Shown here: one piece after another, positions 16,499 through 24,118 of the stretch
How the letters are laid out: each line of letters starts with the position of its first letter
How positions within the stretch are numbered: position 1 is the first letter of the stretch
Assembly (NCBI RefSeq): GCF_014653575.1
Contig: NZ_BNAQ01000004.1
Location: 326,354-390,353 of the forward strand
Direction: 5' to 3'
Length of the DNA: 64,000 nt
Origin: Sphingomonas glacialis
Lineage (GTDB): Bacteria; Pseudomonadota; Alphaproteobacteria; Sphingomonadales; Sphingomonadaceae
Program-made: the position numbers and the translations under genes
Notes under the pieces: generated by a model
Database searches by the model: none
What the model was told of the DNA's origin: nothing
What the model saw: only the letters and a program-made list of their open reading frames with translations

Positions 16499-17393
16499 GC
16501 GGCTTCCGCTCGTCGAGCAAATTGCGGATCGTCGTCGCGGCGACGCCGGCTTCGCCCATCGCGTGGCTGATCTGGTCGAGCCCTTTCACGACATCGCCTG
16601 CCGCGAACAGGCCGGGGATCGAGGTGCGCTGGTGGTCGTCGACCTCTAGACAGCCCTCGTCGGTTGCGTTGGCGCCCGCCGCGACCGCCAGGTGCGAGCG
16701 GATCGTCGAGCCGAGCGCGGGATAGATGCTGTCGAAGCTGAGCGCGCCGTCGGGCGTGGTGACGACGATCTGATCGCCTTGGACCTCGATCGGCGTGCAA
16801 GGCCCGTCGCGGTGGACGATGCCCGCTTCATCAAGCTTGGCGCGGCAGCTGTCGTCGAGCTCGTGCGCGCCGCCGGGGGCGATCAGCGTGACGTCGCGGG
16901 TATAGCCGCGCAGGAACAGCGCCTCCTTCATGCCGTGCGTGCCCGTGCCGACGATGCCGACGCGCTTGTCGGTGACCTCATAGCCATCGCAGATCGGGCA
17001 ATAGCGGATCAGGCCGCGTTCGAGCGCTGCGTCGTGCACGGCGTCGTCCATCGTCGGGCGGAGGTTGACCACACCGGTTGCCAGCAGCACCGAACGCGTA
17101 GGGAAGCTGCGGCCTTCGATCTCGACGGTGAAATCGTCGCCGCGGCGGACGATCGCGGTGACCTCGGCCTCTTCGCGCAGTGCGCCGAATTCGGCCGCTT
17201 GTTCGCGCATCAAGCGGAGCAGTTCGGTGCCCTTGATCCCGCCGGGATAGCCGGCATGGTTGTGCGTCCGCGGGATCAGCGCCGCGCGGCTGCTGCCGCA
17301 ATCGAAGAGCCTGATCTTCAGATGAAAACGCGCGAGGTAGATCGCGGCGGTAAGGCCGGCGGGACCGGCGCCGATGATGATGCAATCGTCCAT
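16488..17393 (-). CDS. Thioredoxin-reductase-like NAD(P)/FAD oxidoreductase
   Basis: This encodes 301 residues. The N-terminal FAD Rossmann motif is [19 protein letters not shown], the NAD(P) motif [15 protein letters not shown], and a C-terminal FAD motif [16 protein letters not shown] redox-active C-x2-[11 protein letters not shown] (Cys132/Cys135), corresponds to the CATCDG site of thioredoxin reductase. Its substrate may be a thioredoxin-like protein, or it may be a ferredoxin-NADP or sulfide-type reductase. It lies on the minus strand between rimM and trmD, interrupting that conserved order. Confidence 0.85.
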   Translation of the reverse strand: MDDCIIIGAGPAGLTAAIYLARFHLKIRLFDCGSSRAALIPRTHNHAGYPGGIKGTELLRLMREQAAEFGALREEAEVTAIVRRGDDFTVEIEGRSFPTRSVLLATGVVNLRPTMDDAVHDAALERGLIRYCPICDGYEVTDKRVGIVGTGTHGMKEALFLRGYTRDVTLIAPGGAHELDDSCRAKLDEAGIVHRDGPCTPIEVQGDQIVVTTPDGALSFDSIYPALGSTIRSHLAVAAGANATDEGCLEVDDHQRTSIPGLFAAGDVVKGLDQISHAMGEAGVAATTIRNLLDERKPLRR

Positions 17394-17444
17394 GGCTGCG
17401 ATACGCGCGAGCGAGCAGGGCGTTCCTTGACGGGTTTGCGGAAT

Positions 17445-17465
17445 GTATATACGCCTTGTATATAC
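17445..17465. promoter_or_regulatory. Operator of the vapBC module
   Basis: Two copies of the self-palindromic octamer GTATATAC (17445-17452 and 17458-17465), 13 bases apart centre to centre, end 10 bases before the antitoxin start. A TTGACG (17427-17432) upstream could be the -35. Paired palindromes at this place are typical of sites bound by VapB-VapC for autorepression. Confidence 0.7.
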
Positions 17466-17475
17466 GGAGTTTGAG

Positions 17476-17769
17476 ATGGGCGACGAATACACTGCTAAAA
17501 CCTTCAAGTCCGGCAACTCGGTCGCGCTGCGATTGCCGAAGGCGTTGGGCGTGAAGGAGGGCATGGAGATGAAAGTGCGTGAGGATCGCGGCAGCTTCAT
17601 CGTCGAGCCGGTCAACATCCCCAAGCGTAAGTTCAATATCGATAAGGTGTGGGGTATCGGCCAACATCTCGACCTGAAGCCCATCGCGAGCGAAGATCGC
17701 GTTTTTGAGCATCGCACCTTGCTGTCGGACGATCCTGATTGGCTTGCGCCGGTCGAACCTGGAGCGTGA
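17476..17769 (+). CDS. vapB: VapB-type antitoxin (AbrB/MazE/SpoVT fold)
   Basis: This encodes 97 residues from ATG 17476. The N-terminal swapped-hairpin DNA-binding domain reads [20 protein letters not shown], followed by [11 protein letters not shown]. The C-terminal half should wrap the toxin. It binds the twin GTATATAC operator upstream. The stop overlaps the toxin start codon (GTGA). It is part of an accessory module lying between rimM and trmD. Confidence 0.88.
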   Translation: MGDEYTAKTFKSGNSVALRLPKALGVKEGMEMKVREDRGSFIVEPVNIPKRKFNIDKVWGIGQHLDLKPIASEDRVFEHRTLLSDDPDWLAPVEPGA

Positions 17770-18143
17770 AGTATCTTCTCGACAGCAATATCATCATCGC
17801 AGCGATTTCGGCATCGAGTTCTCGGTTGCGGGAGCGGATGGCGATGTGCGACGAGGATGATATGGTTACGTCGGCGATTGCCTATGCCGAGGTCGCGCAT
17901 GGCGCGATGAATGGCAAGCCGCCGCCGCTCGACATTATCGACGCGTTTCTGGAGAGCATCCCGGTACTGCCGTTCGATCAGGCATCGGCTCGGATTTATG
18001 CAGCGCTTCCCTTCGTTCGGGCAAGCTACGACAGGCTGATCGCGGCGCACGCTCTTGCTTGCAAGCTGACCATTGTCACCGGGAATGTCCGTGACTTTAA
18101 GGGTATTCCCGATCTTTGTGTCGAGGATTGGACGCTGGCATGA
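17766..18143 (+). CDS. vapC: VapC-type PIN-domain ribonuclease toxin
   Basis: This encodes 125 residues from GTG 17766. The PIN acidic residues are all present: Asp6 (YLLDSN), Glu42 (AYAEVAHG), Asp89 ([10 protein letters not shown]) and Asp110 (TGNVRDF). The toxin is therefore probably active as a Mg-dependent RNase cutting tRNA or rRNA, as VapCs do. The stop TGA overlaps trmD as ATGA. Translation of the essential trmD is thus coupled to the toxin reading frame. Confidence 0.9.
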   Translation: MKYLLDSNIIIAAISASSSRLRERMAMCDEDDMVTSAIAYAEVAHGAMNGKPPPLDIIDAFLESIPVLPFDQASARIYAALPFVRASYDRLIAAHALACKLTIVTGNVRDFKGIPDLCVEDWTLA

Positions 18144-18871
18144 CCTTCGCCGCGACTATCCTCACGCTCTACCCCGAGATGTTCCCCGGACCGCTTGGCC
18201 TGTCGCTCGCAGGCCGCGCGCTCGGTGAGGGCAAATGGAGCCTCGACGCGCGCAACATCCGCGATTTCGCGACCGACAAGCACAGCACGGTCGATGGCAC
18301 GCCGGCGGGCGGCGGGGCGGGGATGGTGCTGCGCCCCGATATCCTCGCCGCAGCGATCGACAGCGTCTCCGCCGGACGCCCGCTGCTCGCGATGACGCCG
18401 CGCGGCGCGCCGCTCACGCAGGCGCGCGTGCGCAGACTCGCCGAAGGTCCCGGCGTCACCATCCTCTGCGGGCGCTTCGAGGGCTTCGACGAACGCATCT
18501 TCGCCGCGCGCGAGATCGAGGAAGTGTCGATCGGCGACTATATATTGTCGGGCGGCGAGATGGGCGCGATGGTCCTGCTCGATGCTTGCATTCGGCTGCT
18601 CCCCGGCGTAATGGGCGCGGCTCACAGTGGCGTGGACGAGAGCTTCGAAACGGGGCTGCTCGAATACCCGCAGTACACCCGACCTTATGAATGGGAAGGG
18701 CGCACGATCCCCGAAGTGTTGCGATCGGGGGATCATGCGAGGATTTCGGCATGGCGCAAGCACATGGCCGAGACCGAAACACGGCTAAGGCGGCCGGATC
18801 TCTGGGAGCGCCATGAGGGTGCTCGGGTCCAGTCGCCCTCTGGCGCGCGACGAACGAAGAAGGACGCATGA
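18140..18871 (+). CDS. trmD: tRNA (guanine-N1-)-methyltransferase TrmD
   Basis: This encodes 243 residues. SPOUT trefoil knot motifs are [24 protein letters not shown] and [10 protein letters not shown]. It methylates G37 of tRNAs to prevent frameshifting. Its ATG at 18140 overlaps the vapC stop (ATGA) instead of following rimM. It therefore depends either on read-through from the vapBC promoter or on a promoter inside the module. rplS follows immediately. Confidence 0.95.
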   Translation: MTFAATILTLYPEMFPGPLGLSLAGRALGEGKWSLDARNIRDFATDKHSTVDGTPAGGGAGMVLRPDILAAAIDSVSAGRPLLAMTPRGAPLTQARVRRLAEGPGVTILCGRFEGFDERIFAAREIEEVSIGDYILSGGEMGAMVLLDACIRLLPGVMGAAHSGVDESFETGLLEYPQYTRPYEWEGRTIPEVLRSGDHARISAWRKHMAETETRLRRPDLWERHEGARVQSPSGARRTKKDA

Positions 18872-18872
18872 G

Positions 18873-19265
18873 ATGAATCTCATCCAGACGATCGAAGCCG
18901 AGAACATCGCCAAGTTTCTCGAGAACAAGAAGATCCCCGAATTCCGCCCCGGCGATACGCTGAAGGTCGGCGTGAAGGTGGTCGAAGGCGAGCGCACCCG
19001 CGTCCAGAACTACGAAGGCGTGTGCATCGCGCGTTCGAACAAGGGCATGGGTTCGAACTTCACCGTACGGAAGATTTCGTTCGGTGAAGGCGTCGAGCGC
19101 GTTTTCCCGCTGTATTCGCCGAACATCGACAGCATCGAAGTCGTCCGCAAGGGCGCGGTGCGTCGTGCGAAGCTGTATTACTTGCGTGGCCGCACCGGCA
19201 AGTCGGCGCGTATCGCCGAGCGTCGCGACACGCGTCCGGCCAAGACGGTCGCTGCCGCCGAGTAA
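18873..19265 (+). CDS. rplS: 50S ribosomal protein L19
   Basis: This encodes 130 residues. Canonical motifs are [41 protein letters not shown] and AKLYYLRGR. It lies at the 30S-50S interface. Its ATG begins two bases after the trmD stop, and a strong terminator follows. The C-terminal 15 residues are the usual basic, variable tail. Confidence 0.95.
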   Translation: MNLIQTIEAENIAKFLENKKIPEFRPGDTLKVGVKVVEGERTRVQNYEGVCIARSNKGMGSNFTVRKISFGEGVERVFPLYSPNIDSIEVVRKGAVRRAKLYYLRGRTGKSARIAERRDTRPAKTVAAAE

Positions 19266-19294
19266 TCGGATCGCAAGCGCCGCAAGGCATAGGA

Positions 19295-19329
19295 AAGGGC
19301 GCGGGGATTTCGATCCCCGCGCCCTTTTT
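19295..19329. terminator. Bidirectional terminator between rplS and sulP
   Basis: AAGGGCGCGGGG, loop ATTTCGAT, CCCCGCGCCCTT and TTT. A run of A on the far side lets it serve both convergent genes. It ends eight bases before the SulP stop. Confidence 0.88.
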
Positions 19330-19337
19330 GTTTGGGC

Positions 19338-20816
19338 TTAGGCCTCGGCGCGGACCAGCGGCGCGTGCCGGTCGACCAGGATCGCGCTTGCCTGGTTCAG
19401 GCCGATCAGCTCGACGATCGTCCCGTGGCGCCGCATCTTGGTGACCAGATCCTCGAGCGTGCCGACCGCGGTCACGTCCCACAGATGCGCATGCGTCAGG
19501 TCGATGCGGACGGTCCGCGCCGTATCGCGCAGGTCGAACTGATCGGCGAAGATCTCGGCGCTGGCGAAGAAGACCTGCCCTGACACGGTGTAGATGCGCG
19601 TATCGGTCGCGGGATCGAACGTCGTGTCGACGCGCAGCAGCTTGGTCACCTTGAAGGCGAAGAATACGCCGCTGAGCAGAACGCCTACGCCGACGCCGGC
19701 GGAAAGATCGTGCGTCACGACGGTAACCACAACAGTCGCGAGCATGACGACGCCCGAGACCTTGGGATGCCGCGCCAGATCGGCGAGCGAGCTCCACGAG
19801 AAGGTGCTGATCGACACCATGATCATGATCGCGACGAGCGCCGCGACGGGCACCTGCGCGACCCAGGGGCGGAGCGGCACCATGATGACGAGCAGGAACA
19901 GGCCCGCCGCGAGCGTCGACAGCCGCCCGCGGCCGCCATAGCGGACATTGCCGACGGTCTGGCCGATCATGCCGCAGCCCGCGATCCCGCCGAACAGCCC
20001 GGCCGCGACATTTGCGAGCCCGAGCCCGCCGCACTCGCGCGCCTTGGAGCTGGCGGTGTCGGTGAGATCGTCGACGACGCTCGCGGTCATCATCGATTCG
20101 AGCAGGCCGACCGCGGCCATCGCGAAGGCGTAGGGCGCGACGATCCGCAGCGTCGCCCAGTCGAGCGGGACGTTCGGCAAGGCGAACGCGGGCAAGGATG
20201 TGGGGAGCCGACCGAGATCGGCGACGGTGTGGATCGGCATCGGGAAGGCGATGCTGATCGCGGTCAGCACGACGATGCAGATCAGCGGGGAGGGGATCGC
20301 GGTCGTGATGCGGGGCACGAGGTAGATGATCGCCAGGCCACCCGCGATCATCGCATAGGTGTGCCAGGTGACGCCGAGCATCTGCGGCACCTGCGCCGAG
20401 AAGATCAGGATCGCGAGCGCGTTGACGAAGCCCGTCCGCACCGAGCGCGAGACGAAGCGCAGCAGCACATCGAGCTTGAGCAGCCCGAACGCGATCTGGA
20501 GCAGGCCGGCGAGCACCGTCGCGTAGAGCAGGAATTGCAGGCCGTGGCCGTGCACCAGCGCCGCCGCGACGAGAGCGACCGATCCGGCGGCGCCCGAGAT
20601 CATCGCTGGGCGCCCGCCGACAAAGGCGAGGACGATGCCGATCACGAACGAGGCGAACAGGCCGACTTCGGGGTCGATCCCGGCGACGAACGAAAAGGCG
20701 ATGACTTCGGGGATCAAGGCAAAGGTGCCGACCAGACCGGCGAGGAGGTCGCGCCGGGCGCCACCGATGCCGCTGAACCATTCGGCGCGATACCGGGAAA
20801 GGGGAGTGCTATTCAT
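19338..20816 (-). CDS. SulP-family anion transporter with STAS domain
   Basis: This encodes 492 residues from ATG 20816. It has about 11 membrane helices in the SLC26/SulP pattern (DLLAGLVGTFALIPEVIAFS near the start, GLLESMMTASVVDD, GCGMIGQTVGN). A C-terminal STAS domain follows (VSGQVFFASAEIF, RIDLTHAHLWDVTAV). Family members carry sulfate, bicarbonate or other anions, often with sodium or proton. The substrate cannot be told from sequence alone. A structured leader precedes it. Confidence 0.9.
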   Translation of the reverse strand: MNSTPLSRYRAEWFSGIGGARRDLLAGLVGTFALIPEVIAFSFVAGIDPEVGLFASFVIGIVLAFVGGRPAMISGAAGSVALVAAALVHGHGLQFLLYATVLAGLLQIAFGLLKLDVLLRFVSRSVRTGFVNALAILIFSAQVPQMLGVTWHTYAMIAGGLAIIYLVPRITTAIPSPLICIVVLTAISIAFPMPIHTVADLGRLPTSLPAFALPNVPLDWATLRIVAPYAFAMAAVGLLESMMTASVVDDLTDTASSKARECGGLGLANVAAGLFGGIAGCGMIGQTVGNVRYGGRGRLSTLAAGLFLLVIMVPLRPWVAQVPVAALVAIMIMVSISTFSWSSLADLARHPKVSGVVMLATVVVTVVTHDLSAGVGVGVLLSGVFFAFKVTKLLRVDTTFDPATDTRIYTVSGQVFFASAEIFADQFDLRDTARTVRIDLTHAHLWDVTAVGTLEDLVTKMRRHGTIVELIGLNQASAILVDRHAPLVRAEA

Positions 20817-20990
20817 AAAAAAGTGTCCGCAGAAATCGCAGCTGCGCCGTCTGTCGAGAGCGGCGTCGAAAAAAGAATGCGATGTGCGTTGTCCGGCGGA
20901 TCGGCGGCCGGAATAGCCACCCGGATTTGCACCGGGTCCTTGCGAGTGCGCTCTAGGTACTGCGGTTTGTGCTGCGGCGCAACACGGTGG
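20817..20990 (-). promoter_or_regulatory. Possible structured 5' leader of the SulP gene
   Basis: The 170 bases upstream of the start codon carry a stem CCCGG-TGCAAAT-CCGGG (20920-20936) and a second GC-rich stem of repeated CCGCCG/CGGCGG. A small ORF-free space separates it from the pentapeptide-repeat gene stop region. A regulatory RNA such as the alphaproteobacterial sul1 motif is possible, but I cannot confirm the match. Confidence 0.3.
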
Positions 20991-20994
20991 GCCG

Positions 20995-21681
20995 CTAAAG
21001 GACGCGGAGGCCCAATTCTCCCAGCAACTGCCCGGCTTGCTCGCGCGAGATCGTCGCGCCGCGGAACTGGCGCGCATCGACCAAAGCGATCCCGCCGAGA
21101 TCACAGCCGCGCAGGTCGGCGCCGTCGAAGCGGCATCCCGCGACCCCTGCGTCGCGCAGGCTGCACGCCTCGAACACCGCCGCGCGGAAGTCGCTCTTGC
21201 GCAGATCGGCCTGGCCGAAGTCGATCTTGCGCAGCGTCTGCTTGCGGAAGGAGAAATTGGGCAGCTTGGCGTTGATCAGCAGCACTTCGTCGAGGCGCAG
21301 GTCGAACGCCTTGGCGTCGGACAGGTCGGCGCCGGTGAGCTTGCAGCGCTCGAAGCTGGCGGCGGTCAGCTTGGCACCACGCAGGCTCACGTTGTTGAGA
21401 TCGCTCGCCTCGAAGCGCGCCTCGGCGAGATCGGCGCGGGTGAACTGCGCGAAGGCGGCGCGGCACGAGATCCACGCCGTCGCCTCGAGCCGCGCGCCCG
21501 ATAGATCGGCGCGGCGCAGGCTGCACCGCTCGAAGCGCCAGTGCGACAGATCGAGCCCCGACAGGTCGGCGTCGTCGAGGTCGCAGTCGAGGAGATACTG
21601 CGGGCCGTTCGCGATGAGGCGTTCGAGGTCGGCGCGTTGCAGCGGTTCTTCGCGCGACACGGTGGGGAGTGGGGCGGTCAT
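20995..21681 (-). CDS. Pentapeptide-repeat protein (Qnr/McbG-like)
   Basis: This encodes 228 residues, largely tandem A(D/N)LXX pentapeptides (ADLSGARLEAT, ADLAEARFEASDLNN, GADLSDAK, ADLRGCDLGGI). They fold as a right-handed quadrilateral beta-helix. The length and arrangement resemble Qnr and McbG proteins, which mimic DNA and protect gyrase. Gyrase protection is not proven. No signal peptide is seen. It lies on the minus strand, with its stop about 180 bases upstream of the SulP start. Confidence 0.8.
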   Translation of the reverse strand: MTAPLPTVSREEPLQRADLERLIANGPQYLLDCDLDDADLSGLDLSHWRFERCSLRRADLSGARLEATAWISCRAAFAQFTRADLAEARFEASDLNNVSLRGAKLTAASFERCKLTGADLSDAKAFDLRLDEVLLINAKLPNFSFRKQTLRKIDFGQADLRKSDFRAAVFEACSLRDAGVAGCRFDGADLRGCDLGGIALVDARQFRGATISREQAGQLLGELGLRVL

Positions 21682-21716
21682 CGCTCCTCCTAGCCCGATG
21701 CGCCGCGCAGCGCGAC

Positions 21717-22568
21717 CTAGCGAAACGCGATCAGCTTGACGGTGTCGGGCAGCGGCGGGGTGGGGGCGTCGGGATGGTCGAGGCGCGCGGCGATTGCCTC
21801 GATGATCGCCGTCACCACCGCGCCGTCGGGATGGTGGTCGGCACCGCGGATCACTGCGCTGAAGCCGTCGCGCTTGGCGAGGAACGCGGCCTTGTGGAGT
21901 TCTTGCCCCATCGCGGCGGGGACGGTGTCGTCGGCGAGGCCGTGGATCAGGAAATACGGCTCGTCGAGCCTGGGCACCGCAGCGAGATTGTCGTAGCGAT
22001 CGGCGATGAAGCTGCGCGCGATCTTGGGTGCCATCGCGCGCAGGCCGGTGAAGGTGCCGATCGTCACCAGCGCGTCGAGCTTTTGCCGCATGGCGAGGCC
22101 GAACGCGACACCGCCGCCGAGGCTGTGGCCGACGACGATCACGCGGTCGCTGCCGGCAAGGCGCTTGGCCTCGGCGTAGAACGCGTCGGCATCGCGCCCG
22201 AGGCCGGCTTCGTCGGCTCGGCCGGGATTGCCCGAATAGCCGCGATATTCGGCGGCGACCACGCCATAGCCCGCGGCGATCAATGGTGCGAACCAGTCGA
22301 GCGAGCTCATCGCGCTCGACGCATTGCCGTGGAAGACAAGCAGCGTCGGCCTGCCCGGCCGCGGTGCGATTTCGGCGCCGGTGATGGCGAGGCCGTCGCT
22401 CGTCGTCAGCGTTACCCGCTGCGCGCCCGCTGGGAGCGGCGCCGCGGCGATCGGGGCGGTCGGCGCGGGGTAGATCCGGTCATGGATCAACTGGCTCGAC
22501 ACGGGGCTTGCCGCCGCGACGAGGAGCGCGGCGCCGAGCGCGACCAGACGAATTCTTCTCTGTTGCAT
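21717..22568 (-). CDS. Exported alpha/beta hydrolase
   Basis: This encodes 283 residues from ATG 22568. A signal peptide covers about residues 1-24 (LVALGAALLVAAASPV). The oxyanion stretch is LVFHGNASSA, the nucleophile elbow is VVGHSLGGG, and the acid is in LIHGLADDTVP, with His in GADHHPDG. A periplasmic esterase or lipase-like enzyme is likely. The substrate is unknown. It is divergent from the DUF418 protein. Confidence 0.85.
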   Translation of the reverse strand: MQQRRIRLVALGAALLVAAASPVSSQLIHDRIYPAPTAPIAAAPLPAGAQRVTLTTSDGLAITGAEIAPRPGRPTLLVFHGNASSAMSSLDWFAPLIAAGYGVVAAEYRGYSGNPGRADEAGLGRDADAFYAEAKRLAGSDRVIVVGHSLGGGVAFGLAMRQKLDALVTIGTFTGLRAMAPKIARSFIADRYDNLAAVPRLDEPYFLIHGLADDTVPAAMGQELHKAAFLAKRDGFSAVIRGADHHPDGAVVTAIIEAIAARLDHPDAPTPPLPDTVKLIAFR

Positions 22569-22677
22569 CGGATACCCTCGCGGCGCGGCTTTCCTTCCGA
22601 AAGCGGGATCGTGTAATGCTTGCATAACACACGTCATCGCGCTATACTTTGCGCGATTTGAGGCCATGGGGGGAAAC

Positions 22678-24036
22678 ATGTCCGACGTCGCGATCACCAC
22701 TGCCGCCGAACCCGATGGCGCGCCGCGCATCGCGGTGCTCGATATCCTGCGGGGCGTCGCGATCCTCGGCATCCTGTTCATGAACATCAACGACATGGGG
22801 CAGTCGCTCTATGCCTCGTTCGACGACATCCGCCATCTCGGCTGGTCGGCGAGCGATCAGGTGGCGTGGTGGCTGCGCGAGGTGTTCGCCAACGGCACCG
22901 CGCGCTGCATGCTCGAGATGCTGTTCGGCGCGGGGATGGTGATCCTGACCGACCGTGTCGCCGAACGGGCAGGCGAAAGGGTCGTGCTGCGACGCTACTA
23001 TGTCCGCAACCTGATCTTGTTCGCCTTCGGACTCGTCCATGTCTTCATCCTGCTCTGGCCTGGCGACATCCTGCACACCTATGGACTGGCGGCGTTGGTG
23101 GCGTTCCTGTTCCGGCGGTTGCGGCCGCGGCTGCTAATCATGATCGGGCTGACGCTCGCGCTGTTCCAGCTCGTCGGCGGCGGCTATTTCGGCTATTATC
23201 AGACGCTGCAGACGCGTGCGCAGGTCGCTGCGATCGAGGCCAAGGTCGCGGCCGGTGCCAAGCCGACCGCCGACGAGCGCAAGCTGCTCAAGAACAAGGC
23301 CGAGAAGACCAAGAAGCGCGCCGAGACCAAGGCCAAATCGCGCAGCGACATTGCGGCGGAGGACGCCGCGCGGACCGGCACCTTCGCGACCTGGGCAGCG
23401 GCGCAATGGCACAGCTTTCTCGACATAGAATCGCAATTTCTCGAAGTGCTGTTCGTCTGGGAGGCGGCGAGCGTGATGCTGCTCGGCGCGGCGCTCTACA
23501 AGCTCGGCATCCTGCAGGGGCGGCGGTCGCGGCGCTTTTATGTCTGGATGGCAGTCATCGCCTATGGTGTCGGGATCCCGCTTCGCATGATCGGCGCGCA
23601 CGAGCAGATGCAGTTCGGCAACGGCCCCTACACCTTCTGGGCGAGCTACGAGATTGCGCGTCAGGCAATGACGCTCGGGCATGTCGCGCTGATCAACCTG
23701 CTCGTCTCGACCGTGTTCGGCGCGCGGCTGTTGCGGCCCTTCGTTGCGGCGGGGCGGACCGCGCTGTCGATCTACATCGCACAAACGCTGATCTGCCTGT
23801 GGGTGCTGTATCCGCCGTTCGTGCTCGGCCTGTACGGCAAGATGAGTTGGGGGCCGCTGATGGTAACCGCGCTGGTGATCGACGCGGTGCTGCTGGTCGG
23901 CGCGAACCTGTGGGTGCGGCAGTACGACATCGCGCCGGTCGAATGGGCGTGGCGGTCGCTGGTCGAGCAGCGCGTGCTGCCATGGCGCAAGCGTCCGCGC
24001 GCGCCGCAGGCCGAGGGCGCGCCGGCACTCGCGTAA
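22678..24036 (+). CDS. DUF418-family membrane protein
   Basis: This encodes 452 residues. The opening RIAVLDILRGVAILGILFMN is the family hallmark, and about 9 to 10 membrane helices follow. The C-terminal half carries GRTALSIYIAQTLICLW, typical of DUF418 (YeiB-like). A cytoplasmic or periplasmic insert of about 60 charged residues (ADERKLLKNKAEKTKKRAET) interrupts the helices. Start 22678 was chosen because GGGGGG serves as ribosome site; an ATG at 22666 would add four residues. The role is unknown. Confidence 0.85.
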   Translation: MSDVAITTAAEPDGAPRIAVLDILRGVAILGILFMNINDMGQSLYASFDDIRHLGWSASDQVAWWLREVFANGTARCMLEMLFGAGMVILTDRVAERAGERVVLRRYYVRNLILFAFGLVHVFILLWPGDILHTYGLAALVAFLFRRLRPRLLIMIGLTLALFQLVGGGYFGYYQTLQTRAQVAAIEAKVAAGAKPTADERKLLKNKAEKTKKRAETKAKSRSDIAAEDAARTGTFATWAAAQWHSFLDIESQFLEVLFVWEAASVMLLGAALYKLGILQGRRSRRFYVWMAVIAYGVGIPLRMIGAHEQMQFGNGPYTFWASYEIARQAMTLGHVALINLLVSTVFGARLLRPFVAAGRTALSIYIAQTLICLWVLYPPFVLGLYGKMSWGPLMVTALVIDAVLLVGANLWVRQYDIAPVEWAWRSLVEQRVLPWRKRPRAPQAEGAPALA

Positions 24037-24118
24037 CGTCCCTTTACCTGGCGCGCGGGGCCCGCGATAAGCGCGCTCCACCGCCCGTCTGGGGCGCGAC
24101 AGGGACTGGAGATGCGGG

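Noticed and set aside
19710..21275. A 521-codon plus-strand frame opposite SulP and the pentapeptide-repeat gene
   Set aside because: It spans two real genes and a leader and has no recognisable fold.
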